From: Aeromonas dhakensis
Lineage (GTDB): Bacteria > Pseudomonadota > Gammaproteobacteria > Enterobacterales > Aeromonadaceae
Length of the DNA stretch: 64,000 bases
Direction of reading: 5' to 3'
NCBI RefSeq assembly: GCF_000820305.1
Contig: NZ_CDBH01000061.1
Coordinates: forward strand, 274,914 to 338,913
Shown here: positions 46,380 to 58,028 of the stretch, in pieces
Layout of the letters: every line of letters begins with the position of its first letter
Numbering within the stretch: position 1 is the first letter of the stretch
Notes under the pieces: generated by a model
The model's database searches: none
What the model saw: only the letters and a program-made list of their open reading frames with translations
Told to the model about the DNA's origin: nothing
Translations under genes and position numbers: made by a program

Positions 46380-46601
46380 CTTTTCTCTCCGCCAGAAGTC
46401 CGTAAACGGGCATCAACCACCGCCCGCATGGCGGAGCCCCTGCCCCGCATCCTCCTTATGCTAGAGACAAACCCCGGCGGGGTCGATGCGCCCACCACCA
46501 CCGGGCGACAGAGACTGGCGAACCTGGGCCCACAAAAAGCTGGCACGGCTCCACCCGATTCCGTTAGGGTAGCCTGAGCCCAAACGCCAGAGGAGCACCC
46601 C

Positions 46602-47234
46602 ATGCACGGACCCGACCCCGCCAACCCGCACCCCATGGCGGGCTTCCCCCAGGTGTGCTTTATCAAGAACACCATCAAGGGGCCCAATATCGAGGTGGGT
46701 GATTACACCTATTACGACGATCCGGAGGATTCGGCGGGCTTCGAGCGCAACGTCCTCTACCACTTCCCCTTCGTCGGCGACAAGCTCATCATCGGCAAGT
46801 TCTGCGCCATCGCCCGCGGGGTCAAGTTCATCATGAACGGCGCCAACCACCAGACCTCCGGCTTCTCCACCTACCCCTTCTTTATCTTCGGCAACGGCTG
46901 GGAGCATGCCGCACCCGCCCCGGGCAGCCTCCCCTACAAGGGGGATACCGTCATCGGCAACGACGTCTGGATTGGCTATGAGGCACTGATAATGCCGGGG
47001 GCCAAGGTCGGTAACGGCGCCATTATCGCCGCCCGCTCCGTAGTCACCACTGATGTGCCCGACTACGCCGTGGTCGGTGGCAACCCGGCTAAAGTGATCC
47101 GCTACCGCTTCGATGACGACACCATAGCGCGCCTCAACGCCCTCACCTGGTGGGACTGGCCGGTGGAGCAAATTAGCCGCCACCTGCCGCTGATAAGCAG
47201 CGGGGAAATTGGCGAGTTGGAGAGGGTGGGGTGA
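46602..47234 (+). CDS. Vat/CatB-type xenobiotic O-acetyltransferase
   Basis: 210 residues, left-handed beta-helix hexapeptide acetyltransferase. Reads closely like Vat streptogramin A acetyltransferases: HGPDPANPHPM start, FIMNGANHQ with catalytic His H83, FGNGWE, GDTVIGNDVWIG, WWDWPVEQI. It transfers acetyl from acetyl-CoA to a hydroxyl of an antibiotic; whether it gives resistance in this host is not shown. Probably an intrinsic chromosomal gene (composition like its neighbours). Confidence 0.88.
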   Translation: MHGPDPANPHPMAGFPQVCFIKNTIKGPNIEVGDYTYYDDPEDSAGFERNVLYHFPFVGDKLIIGKFCAIARGVKFIMNGANHQTSGFSTYPFFIFGNGWEHAAPAPGSLPYKGDTVIGNDVWIGYEALIMPGAKVGNGAIIAARSVVTTDVPDYAVVGGNPAKVIRYRFDDDTIARLNALTWWDWPVEQISRHLPLISSGEIGELERVG

Positions 47235-47346
47235 TAGCTGCCCACCTAGAACCTCCCCCTACAGCCCTGGAGAGCACGGATCCATCACCAGATCAGTGCG
47301 TTACATGGGCATTTAAAACAATCAGGCCCTACATGGAGTTACCCGA

Positions 47347-47784
47347 ATGACCGCACCAACACCCGTTTTCACTGTCGTCCACTCAACGCCGCCCGTCGAA
47401 ACCTATCGCTATCTTCGAACCGCTGCCGGACTTAGCCCAAAGACGCTTGAAGCCGCAGAGCTTGGTCTGCCCAATACGCTGTTTGCCGTCCAGATATTTT
47501 GCGGTCAGACCGCCATCGGCATGGGTCGCATCATCGGAGATGGCGGGACATTTTATCAAGTGGTTGATATTGCAGTACTGCCTGAATATCAGGGTCAGGG
47601 GGTAGGCAAAAAGATCATGGCGGAGATCGCGGACTATATCGCCCGCGAAGTACCGGAGTCAGGCTATGTCAGCTTGCTGGCAGATGGGGAGGCTTACCGA
47701 CTCTATCAACAATTCGGTTTCTCGCTCACGGCTCCTGCCAGTGTTGGTATGGGGCTTAAGCGGGTTGCCGTCGTAAAGTCCTGA
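47347..47784 (+). CDS. GNAT N-acetyltransferase
   Basis: 145 residues. Motif A VDIAVLPEYQGQGVGKKIMAEIADY; C-terminal GEAYRLYQQFGF. Visibly less GC-rich than the core genes, which may mean recent acquisition. Substrate unknown. Followed after 32 bases by another acetyltransferase gene. Confidence 0.85.
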   Translation: MTAPTPVFTVVHSTPPVETYRYLRTAAGLSPKTLEAAELGLPNTLFAVQIFCGQTAIGMGRIIGDGGTFYQVVDIAVLPEYQGQGVGKKIMAEIADYIAREVPESGYVSLLADGEAYRLYQQFGFSLTAPASVGMGLKRVAVVKS

Positions 47785-47816
47785 CCAATCATCCAGATGA
47801 AAAAGCAGGACAGCCA

Positions 47817-48365
47817 ATGACATTCCAGCCCCTTGCCAACGACATACTCGTTATTCGCCCCTTCGAAGCGGGCGATGCCGACGAGTTTGTCCGCGCGGCC
47901 CACGAATCGGTCGAGACGGTCGGCAGCTGGATGAGCTGGTGCACTCCCTCGTTCAACAGGGAGCAGGCGCTGGCCTGGTTTGCTGCCTGCGATCAGGATC
48001 GCAAGGCGGGACGCGCCTTTGATATGGGCCTCTTCTGCGCCGCCACCGGCCAGCTCTTGGGTGGCGCCGGAATCAACCAGCTGTCGCCCCATCATCGCTA
48101 CGGCAATATAGGTTATTGGGTGCGCCAGTCCCGCCAAGGCTGCGGCATCGCCCGACAGGCGGTCGCCCTGCTCCGTGACTTTGGCTTTCAGCAGTTGGGG
48201 CTATTTCGGCTGGAGATCGTGATGGGAGTCGGTAACACCGCCAGCGAAGCCGTTGCCATCGCTGCCGGCGCTACCTTTGAGTGTCGGGCAAGGAATCGCA
48301 TATTCCTCCGTGGCCAGCCTCTTGATGCATATATCTATTCGCTTGTTTCCACAGATGAAACATGA
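47817..48365 (+). CDS. GNAT N-acetyltransferase (RimJ/RimL type)
   Basis: 182 residues. IRPFEAGDADEF opening, YGNIGYWVRQSRQGCGIARQAVALL acetyl-CoA segment, GNTASEAVAIAAGATFE end. Similar to ribosomal-protein acetyltransferases that modify Ser/Ala N-termini, but the substrate is not known. It is the last GC-rich gene before the AT-rich retron island. Confidence 0.85.
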   Translation: MTFQPLANDILVIRPFEAGDADEFVRAAHESVETVGSWMSWCTPSFNREQALAWFAACDQDRKAGRAFDMGLFCAATGQLLGGAGINQLSPHHRYGNIGYWVRQSRQGCGIARQAVALLRDFGFQQLGLFRLEIVMGVGNTASEAVAIAAGATFECRARNRIFLRGQPLDAYIYSLVSTDET

Positions 48366-48521
48366 TGGCATCACTCGCCATCGAATAGCGTTCTGCAATA
48401 GGGCATCTACCATCTTGCTGGATGGAGATTAATTCGCCCCACCTTGTCTTTTAGTGTGATACAAATAACATAATCACCAATATGCCGTTGATTTATATTT
48501 TTTTGGGATAGTTTTTTAATG
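48366..48521. other. AT-rich leader of the retron island
   Basis: No gene. Base composition drops sharply after ~48420. It should hold the retron promoter; TTGATT at 48488-48493 and AT-rich hexamers follow, but no -35/-10 pair with good spacing stands out. ATTCGCCCC at 48431-48439 repeats the first part of the a2 side (48636-48644). Confidence 0.4.
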
Positions 48522-48647
48522 GAAGGGGCGAGAGTTTAACTTTCTGCCGTTAATCTGCGGTGGTCATTTACATGTTTCTTTTTCCCGGTTGCACTCGTCA
48601 CGGTTGCCACCGGCACATGGTAAAAGAGAAAGCATATTCGCCCCTTC
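48522..48647 (+). ncRNA. Candidate retron msr-msd RNA
   Basis: About 126 nt ending 21 bases before the RT start. a1 GAAGGGGCGA (48522-48531) and a2 TCGCCCCTTC (48638-48647) are perfectly complementary. Just after a1 is a GAGAG/CTTTC hairpin (48530-48544), preceded by GGC, comparable with the AGC-GAGAG branch region of retron Eco1. A second small CCG/CGG hairpin (48547-48560) follows. Then a long msd-like stem: TTTCTTTTT (48575-48583) with AAAGAGAAA (48623-48631), and CCGGT (48585-48589) with ACCGG (48609-48613). Order msr-msd-RT is the standard retron layout. Exact branch G and cDNA ends are not determined. Confidence 0.75.
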
Positions 48648-48668
48648 TTCACCATTCTGGACTTTCCT

Positions 48669-50366
48669 ATGACACAGCCAAATGCGACCTTTCTTTCACC
48701 CAGTGCAGTGAAACAACATCTTAAACCGGTCAAACCAACTTGCATTACGTGTTGTCATTCTACTGATGCCCTAGCCTTATTCTTGGGATTTCAGAATTAT
48801 AATGAACTCCAAGAGTTAATTTATCCATCAGTAAATAATCTATATAGACCTTTTTATATAGATAAGAAAAATGGAGATAAAAGGCTGATTTCAGCGCCCA
48901 ATAAAAAGTTAAAGTCAATTCAGAGAGCAATATCTCAATCCCTCAACAATGTTTACTCCCCTAGAAAATCAGCGCATGGATTCATTCAAGGAAAAAGCAT
49001 ATTAACAAATGCATCCATGCATGTTGGTAAAAAATTCGTTTTAAATATTGAACTGCTTGGGTTCTTTGACTCTTTGCATTTTGGTCGAGTGCGAAATTTA
49101 TTTCAATCTTATCCATTAAATCTTGCACCACCTGTTGCAACAGTTTTAGCCCATATATGTTGCTTGAACGGAAAATTACCTCAGGGTGCTCCAACATCCC
49201 CTATAATTTCCAACATGATTGCATATAAGCTTGATAAAGATCTTCATCAGCTAGCTGCAAATAATCGCTCTACATATACAAGATATGTTGATGATATTAC
49301 TTTTTCATTCACCCAGTCTAGACGCAGGCTTCCCAGAGATATCGCTACTGTATTAAAAGAGAATAACTTAAAGCTAGGTGAAAAACTTATCTCTATCATT
49401 GAAAAGAATGGATTTAAAATTAACAATGAAAAGTCCAGATGTTTCTCACAAAACTTCAGACAAGTTGTAACTGGTTTAGTTGTCAATGAAAGAGTCAATG
49501 TTTCGAGAGCTTTTATTCGCCAAACAAGGTCTATGATATACGCTTGGAAGAAATTTGGACTTGTTAATGCCGCATTAGAGTATCTATCAAAATATCACGA
49601 CAAATCTATTTTAGAAAAACATCAGATATTTATAAAAAATAATGAAGATCAGGGTTTTTTCTTTAGTGAAATTGTTTTAGGTAGGATTAATTTCATTGGC
49701 ATGGTTCGAGGTAAAAGTGATCGCCTCTTTAGAGAAATCCTTTACTCATACACTGAGCGCATAGGAAAACCAAATAAATCGCTAATTAACACACCATTGG
49801 ATAAAATTGGCGAATCTATTTTCATCATTGAAAATGCGTTAGATGATTCTCAGGGAACTGGATTTCTACTTGATGGCATTGGATTAGTAACCAATCAGCA
49901 TGTTGTTGATGGCATTGACAAAGATAACAGCGTGTTGCTTGAGATTTATCGTCATTTTGAGCAAGACAAAAAGCGTAAATCAAACTTTGATAAATCATGT
50001 CGTGCAAAAGACTTAGCCATTCTAAAACCAACAACAGATTTCAACGGAATAAAAAGACTTAAAGTTGGAGATGACTCAATTTTAAAAATAGGTTCAAAAG
50101 TAACTGTTATGGGTTTCCCTCAATATTCACCAGGAGAGACAGCATATATTAATAGTGGAAAAATAGTACAATCCAAAATTTTGTTTGGAAACAATGTATG
50201 GCTACTTGACATTCCTGTAATTCATGGAAACAGCGGAGGCCCGGTACTAAATGAAAAGCTTGAAGTCATCGGTATTGCCTCTATAGGCTCTGCTAAACAT
50301 GATCACTCGACAAAACTGCATGGTTTCATACCAATTTCAACGCTAATTAATTACGTAAATGAATAG
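48669..50366 (+). CDS. Retron-type reverse transcriptase fused to a trypsin-like protease
   Basis: 565 residues. Residues ~50-350 are a retron RT: NASMH at 114-118 (retron NAxxH motif), LPQGAPTSP, YVDD at 206-209, VTG at 267-269. In motif A the usual NID reads NIE, so the first catalytic Asp is Glu128. Residues ~378-565 form a trypsin-like serine protease with H411 (TNQHVVDG), D448 (AKDLAIL) and S522 (GNSGGPVL). No signal peptide or membrane helix. Strongly AT-rich unlike both flanks, hence acquired. It follows a candidate msr-msd. Fusions of retron RTs to trypsin-like proteases are known as a rare retron class; the natural role is presumably abortive anti-phage defence. No other effector gene is adjacent. 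RBS is weak. Confidence 0.9.
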   Translation: MTQPNATFLSPSAVKQHLKPVKPTCITCCHSTDALALFLGFQNYNELQELIYPSVNNLYRPFYIDKKNGDKRLISAPNKKLKSIQRAISQSLNNVYSPRKSAHGFIQGKSILTNASMHVGKKFVLNIELLGFFDSLHFGRVRNLFQSYPLNLAPPVATVLAHICCLNGKLPQGAPTSPIISNMIAYKLDKDLHQLAANNRSTYTRYVDDITFSFTQSRRRLPRDIATVLKENNLKLGEKLISIIEKNGFKINNEKSRCFSQNFRQVVTGLVVNERVNVSRAFIRQTRSMIYAWKKFGLVNAALEYLSKYHDKSILEKHQIFIKNNEDQGFFFSEIVLGRINFIGMVRGKSDRLFREILYSYTERIGKPNKSLINTPLDKIGESIFIIENALDDSQGTGFLLDGIGLVTNQHVVDGIDKDNSVLLEIYRHFEQDKKRKSNFDKSCRAKDLAILKPTTDFNGIKRLKVGDDSILKIGSKVTVMGFPQYSPGETAYINSGKIVQSKILFGNNVWLLDIPVIHGNSGGPVLNEKLEVIGIASIGSAKHDHSTKLHGFIPISTLINYVNE

Positions 50367-50453
50367 ATTCGTAGGATGCAGTGAACGAGGTGAATTGCAC
50401 CTCTATATTCAAAAAATCGGTTTAATGCGATCTGATTATTGCACCCTACGATT
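50367..50453. repeat. Imperfect inverted repeat downstream of the retron
   Basis: ATTCGTAGGATGCA (50367-50380) and TGCACCCTACGATT (50440-50453) are inverted with 12 of 14 matching, separated by ~59 AT-rich bases. It starts right after the RT stop codon and marks the right edge of the AT-rich island. A related ACCCTACGATT occurs at 50801-50811. Could be a small non-autonomous element or a terminator. Confidence 0.6.
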
Positions 50454-50895
50454 CCCCTGAGGTAATGGCGGGCACGGTTTTGGTTCCCCCTCCAATCCGC
50501 CGAGGGGAAGGGGCAAGGTCAGGAGCGCCATCAGGGATGATGGCGCAGACGCAGTCGGCACAGGGATGTGCCGTCTGCGGCGGTCCGTCCGACCTTGCAC
50601 CTTATTCGAGGGAAACCGCGTAGCGGTCGGATTGGCGGGGGAGAAGACCTTTGGTGACTTTGGGTCTTTCCAAAGTCACTCGCCCCAGCCCGAAGGGCGG
50701 GCGAAACCTCTTCGAGGCCAGCGGCCTCGCGTCCTGCACGGCAAGGCCGTGCCATGCCCCCCATCACACGGTACGGACGATTACGCCTGACGGCTAATCG
50801 ACCCTACGATTGCACGGTGTAGCCGTGCCTGATTGCCACAGGCACGGAGTCTGGCTGGACGTCGGGATGCCACCGGCAAAGGGGCGTGGCCGCCC
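50454..50895. other. Gene-free GC-rich stretch between retron and thiH
   Basis: About 440 bases with several short inverted repeats (for example CCTTTGGTGACTTTGGG followed by CTTTCCAAAGTCACTC, and a C-rich hairpin near 50487-50508). Short ORFs on both strands have no RBS or recognisable family. It looks like eroded repeat sequence. Confidence 0.45.
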
Positions 50896-52158
50896 CTATC
50901 GGCCCAGGAAGGGTTCCCAATCCTTGAACACCGGCTGCAACCCTGCCTGCCGCACGGCGGCGGCCACTTCCCCTACCGGGCGGTCGTCGTGGATGGCGAA
51001 CTGCTCCAGCTCCTCTTTATCCCCCTCGGCATAGCCACCCGGCTGAGTGCGCGACTCGGCCGACATCTGGGTAATGCCAAGGCGCACCGCGCCGTTGCGA
51101 AACGCCGGCGATTCCCGGGTCGAGAGGGACAAGTCCAGGGTCGGCGAGAAGAGGCGCCAGGCGCAGATAAGCTGGGCCAGCTGGCGATCCGACATGATAA
51201 CTTCCGGCTCCAGCCCACCGGTGCAGGGACGCAGGCGCGGGAAGGAGAGGGAATAGCGGCTCTGCCAGTGGTGACGCTCGAGCCAGGTGAGGTGCTCGGC
51301 GACAAAATAGCTGTCGGCACGCCAGTCCGAGGAGAGACCGATCAGCGCCCCCAACCCTATCTTGTCGATGCCGGCACGACCCAGCCGGTCCGGCGTGGCG
51401 AGTCGCCATGCGATGTCCTGCTTGTTGCCGCGCAGATGGTGGCGGGCGTAGGTGGGGGCGTGGTAAGTCTCCTGATAGACCATGACCGAATCGAGGCCGA
51501 GGGTCTTGAGCTCGGCGTATTCGTCTTGCGAGAGGGGCTGCACCTCCATCGCCACCGTGCTGAAGTGGCGGCGGATGATGGGCATCACCTGCCGAAAATA
51601 GGCGAGCCCCACCTTGTGCTCATGCTCGCCGGTCACCAGCAGCACGCTGTCGAAACCGCGCGCCTTGATGGCCAGACACTCGCGCTCTATCTCCTCGCTA
51701 TTCAAGGTCTTGCGCTTGAGACGGTTGCTCATGGAGAAGCCGCAGTAGGTGCAGTCGTTGGCGCACAGGTTCGACAGATAGAGCGGCACATAGAAGCCGA
51801 TGGTGTTGCCAAAGCGCTGGCGGGTGAGGCGCTCGGCCTCGGCTGCCATCTGCGGCAAATAGGCTTCGGCAGCTGGCGAGATCAGCGCCATAAAGTCCGC
51901 CAGGGTGCGGCGCGGGGTGCTCAGGGCGCGCTCCACGTCCGCGGCAGTCTTGGCGCGGATCTGCATGCCCACGTCGTCCCACTCCAGCTCCTGCCAACGG
52001 TCGAGAAAGGAAGGGGCGGTCTCTGATTCCATTGCCCCCGGCGCCCTCACCCCCAGCCCCTCTCCCTTATTTTGTGAAGAGCCGAGAGGGGGGCAAGCCT
52101 CTGACTGCGTTTGGGGTAAGGGGGAAGTATTCATGATCGCACCTGCATCATGACTCAT
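50896..52158 (-). CDS. thiH: 2-iminoacetate synthase ThiH
   Basis: 420 residues from ATG 52158. Radical SAM enzyme (CxxxCxxC in [10 protein letters not shown]) that cleaves tyrosine to dehydroglycine and p-cresol for the thiazole ring. Family proteins are ~377 residues; homology here begins at [13 protein letters not shown] after MESETAP. The first 42 residues are encoded by a C-rich hairpin repeat (52045-52091), so translation may really start at ATG 52032 (378 aa). ATG 52158 is kept because it overlaps the thiG stop (ATGA). Last gene of the thi operon. Confidence 0.93.
   Translation of the reverse strand: MSHDAGAIMNTSPLPQTQSEACPPLGSSQNKGEGLGVRAPGAMESETAPSFLDRWQELEWDDVGMQIRAKTAADVERALSTPRRTLADFMALISPAAEAYLPQMAAEAERLTRQRFGNTIGFYVPLYLSNLCANDCTYCGFSMSNRLKRKTLNSEEIERECLAIKARGFDSVLLVTGEHEHKVGLAYFRQVMPIIRRHFSTVAMEVQPLSQDEYAELKTLGLDSVMVYQETYHAPTYARHHLRGNKQDIAWRLATPDRLGRAGIDKIGLGALIGLSSDWRADSYFVAEHLTWLERHHWQSRYSLSFPRLRPCTGGLEPEVIMSDRQLAQLICAWRLFSPTLDLSLSTRESPAFRNGAVRLGITQMSAESRTQPGGYAEGDKEELEQFAIHDDRPVGEVAAAVRQAGLQPVFKDWEPFLGR
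52045..52091. repeat. C-rich hairpin repeat inside the thiH 5' end
   Basis: CCCCTCTC (52057-52064) and GAGAGGGG (52084-52091) with CCCTCACCCCCAG before it; similar in composition and layout to the element at 29382-29465. It inserts Pro/Gly-rich codons in frame between the thiG stop and the conserved part of ThiH. Confidence 0.6.
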
Positions 52159-52922
52159 AGCGCCCCCAGAAAATCGGTGAGCGGGCTGGAGGCTTGCGCC
52201 TGCAGGGCGCGGGCGCCTAGACCAGCCTCATAGGCGCTGCGACCTGCCTCACAGGCCAACGCGAAGGCGCGGCCCATGGCGACCGGATCGCCGCTGACGG
52301 CGATGGCGGTGTTGACCAGCACGGCGTCGGCACCCAGCTCAAAGGCGGCTGCAGCGTGGCTCGGGGCACCGATGCCCGCATCCACCACCACGGGTACATT
52401 GGCCTGCAGGGCGATGATGGAGAGAAACTCCCGGGTCACCAGCCCCTGATTGGAGCCGATGGGCGCACCGAGCGGCATCACGGCGGCGCAGCCCACCTCT
52501 TCCAGCCGCTTGCACAGCACGGGATCCGCCCCGCAGTAGGGCAACACCACAAACCCCTCTTTCACCAGCTGCTCGGCGGCCTTGAGCGTCTCGATGGGAT
52601 CGGGCAAGAGATAGCGCGGGTCGGGGTGGATCTCCAGCTTGAGCCAGTTCGTCCCCAGCGCCTCGCGGGCGAGGTGGGCGGCAAATACCGCCTCGGCGGC
52701 GGTCTTGGCGCCGGAGGTGTTGGGCAGCAGCTTGACCCCGAGTTGCAGCAAGGGGCTCAGGATATCGTCGTGGGCCTTGCCCGGTTCCAGCCGCTTGATG
52801 GCCATGGTGACCAGCTGGGAGCCGCTTGCCTCGATGGCGGCGGCCATCAGATCCGGACGGGCAAACTTGCCGGTGCCGGTAAAGAGGCGCGAAGAGAAGG
52901 TGTGATCGGCAATGGTGAGCAT
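52155..52922 (-). CDS. thiG: Thiazole synthase ThiG
   Basis: 255 residues. Condenses deoxyxylulose 5-phosphate, dehydroglycine and ThiS thiocarboxylate to the thiazole phosphate. TIM barrel; the DXP-binding Lys is in [33 protein letters not shown] phosphate loop. Start at MLTIADHTF by family length; the longer frame from 52979 adds an unlikely hydrophobic lead. Partner of ThiH and ThiS in the same operon. Confidence 0.96.
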   Translation of the reverse strand: MLTIADHTFSSRLFTGTGKFARPDLMAAAIEASGSQLVTMAIKRLEPGKAHDDILSPLLQLGVKLLPNTSGAKTAAEAVFAAHLAREALGTNWLKLEIHPDPRYLLPDPIETLKAAEQLVKEGFVVLPYCGADPVLCKRLEEVGCAAVMPLGAPIGSNQGLVTREFLSIIALQANVPVVVDAGIGAPSHAAAAFELGADAVLVNTAIAVSGDPVAMGRAFALACEAGRSAYEAGLGARALQAQASSPLTDFLGAL

Positions 52923-53007
52923 GTCAGCCTCCAGCCACAGTGGTAAGAAGAGATGAGGCCCCGCAGCAAGGCAGAGCACGCGAAGATGGGACTGTGAGCA
53001 TCATGGG

Positions 53008-53214
53008 TCAGCCTCCTGCAATGGCGGTAAAGAGGTGAAGTTCGTCCCCATCATTGAGACGGGTCTCGGCCCAGCGGCCACGTGGCAGCACGGCGCCGTT
53101 AAGGGCCACCGCTACCCCCTGTGGATTAACGTCTTGCGCCGCCAGCAGGTCGGCGACACTCTGCCCTGCCGCCAGCGGCTGGGCTTCATCATTGAGTCGA
53201 ATGGTCAAGGTCAT
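53008..53214 (-). CDS. thiS: Sulfur carrier ThiS
   Basis: 68 residues, ubiquitin-like fold ending in the required Gly-Gly (FTAIAGG). ThiF adenylates this C-terminus, which is then thiocarboxylated and used by ThiG. Overlaps the end of thiF by 4 bases. The 85-base gap before thiG contains no gene. Confidence 0.95.
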   Translation of the reverse strand: MTLTIRLNDEAQPLAAGQSVADLLAAQDVNPQGVAVALNGAVLPRGRWAETRLNDGDELHLFTAIAGG

Positions 53215-53976
53215 GGGGTGATCTCCTTGTGCGGCCCGCAAACCGGGCAATCGGGATCGGGGGCCAGAGTGAGGGTCTGCCACTGATGGGCCAGCGCATC
53301 GAAGCGGCGCAATGTGCCGGCGACCGGGCTCGGCAGGCCGAGCAACAGTTTCAGTGCCTCCAGCGCCTGCAGGGTGCCCATCACCCCGACCAGCGGGCCG
53401 GTGACGCCGCTGGTCTCGCAGCTCTGACTGACTTTCGTATCCTGCGGATAGAGGCAGGCGTAGCAGGCGTGATCGCTGTTTACTCGTGCCATCAGCTGCC
53501 CCTGCCAACCCACCGCCGCGGCGGAGATCCAGGGCTTGCCCTGAGCCACGCAGGCGGCGTTGATGGCCTGGCGGGTGGCCAGGTTGTCGCAGCAGTCGAC
53601 AACCAGATCCACCTCGGCCACAAAACCGGGCAGGCTGGCGGCATCGAGCCGCTGGTTGATGGCAATCAGCTCCACCAGCGGGTTGTGGGCGGCCAAGCGC
53701 TCGCGGGCCAGCTCCGCCTTGGAGTGGTTGACCGCATCAACATCGAACAGGATCTGGCGCGGCAGATTGCTGGAATCCACCGTGTCGCCATCGGCGAGCC
53801 ACAAGGTGCCCACACCAGCCCCGGCCAGATAGAGGGCCAGCGGCGAGCCGAGCCCGCCCAGGCCCACGATCAACACGGATTTGCCTTTTAGCCGCGCCTG
53901 ACCGTCTTCCCCGATCTCCCCCAGCATCAGCTGGCGACCATAGCGCAAATACTCTTCGTCACTGAGAGACGTGGCA

Positions 53977-53987
<11 letters not shown>
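53211..53987 (-). CDS. thiF: ThiS adenylyltransferase ThiF
   Basis: 258 residues. E1-like enzyme: ATP site [34 protein letters not shown], adenylation Asp in DCCDN; Zn Cys pairs CYAC and CPVC. Overlaps thiDE by 11 bases upstream and thiS by 4 bases downstream, so translation is coupled. Confidence 0.96.
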
Positions 53988-57840
<3,853 letters not shown>

Positions 57841-57937
57841 CTTGTTTCCCTTCGCAGGTCTTAACCTGATCAGGTTCCACGGATCCCGAATTAACGGTCT
57901 CAGCTTAGCGTCGTTCGACGGTCAGCACTCCGACAAG
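57841..57937 (-). promoter_or_regulatory. TPP riboswitch (THI element)
   Basis: On the minus strand the conserved blocks appear in order: CGGAGTGCTGA, GCTGAGA, GGAACCTGATCAGGTTAA, CCTGCGAAGGGAA. Arms CTTGT (57933-57937) and ACAAG (57841-57845) close helix P1. Downstream a GGTAAC / GTTACC hairpin and a GCCAGAGGC / GCCTCTGGC hairpin (57772-57794) may form the expression platform. Controls the whole thi operon by TPP. Confidence 0.95.
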
Positions 57938-58028
57938 ATGGCGCCAGTATATATGGCTTATTTTTTTACTCAACCCTGATTTTTTCGCTACACTGGGGCA
58001 ATTCATTAACACAGGGATGGTGTTTGCT

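Noticed and set aside
46602..48365. Integron cassette array made of the acetyltransferase genes
   Set aside because: No integrase and no recognisable attC pairs between the genes; GC of the Vat-like gene matches the chromosome.
50367..50895. Second retron effector gene downstream of the RT
   Set aside because: No ORF with RBS, composition or motif to support it; the sequence returns to GC-rich, repeat-like DNA.
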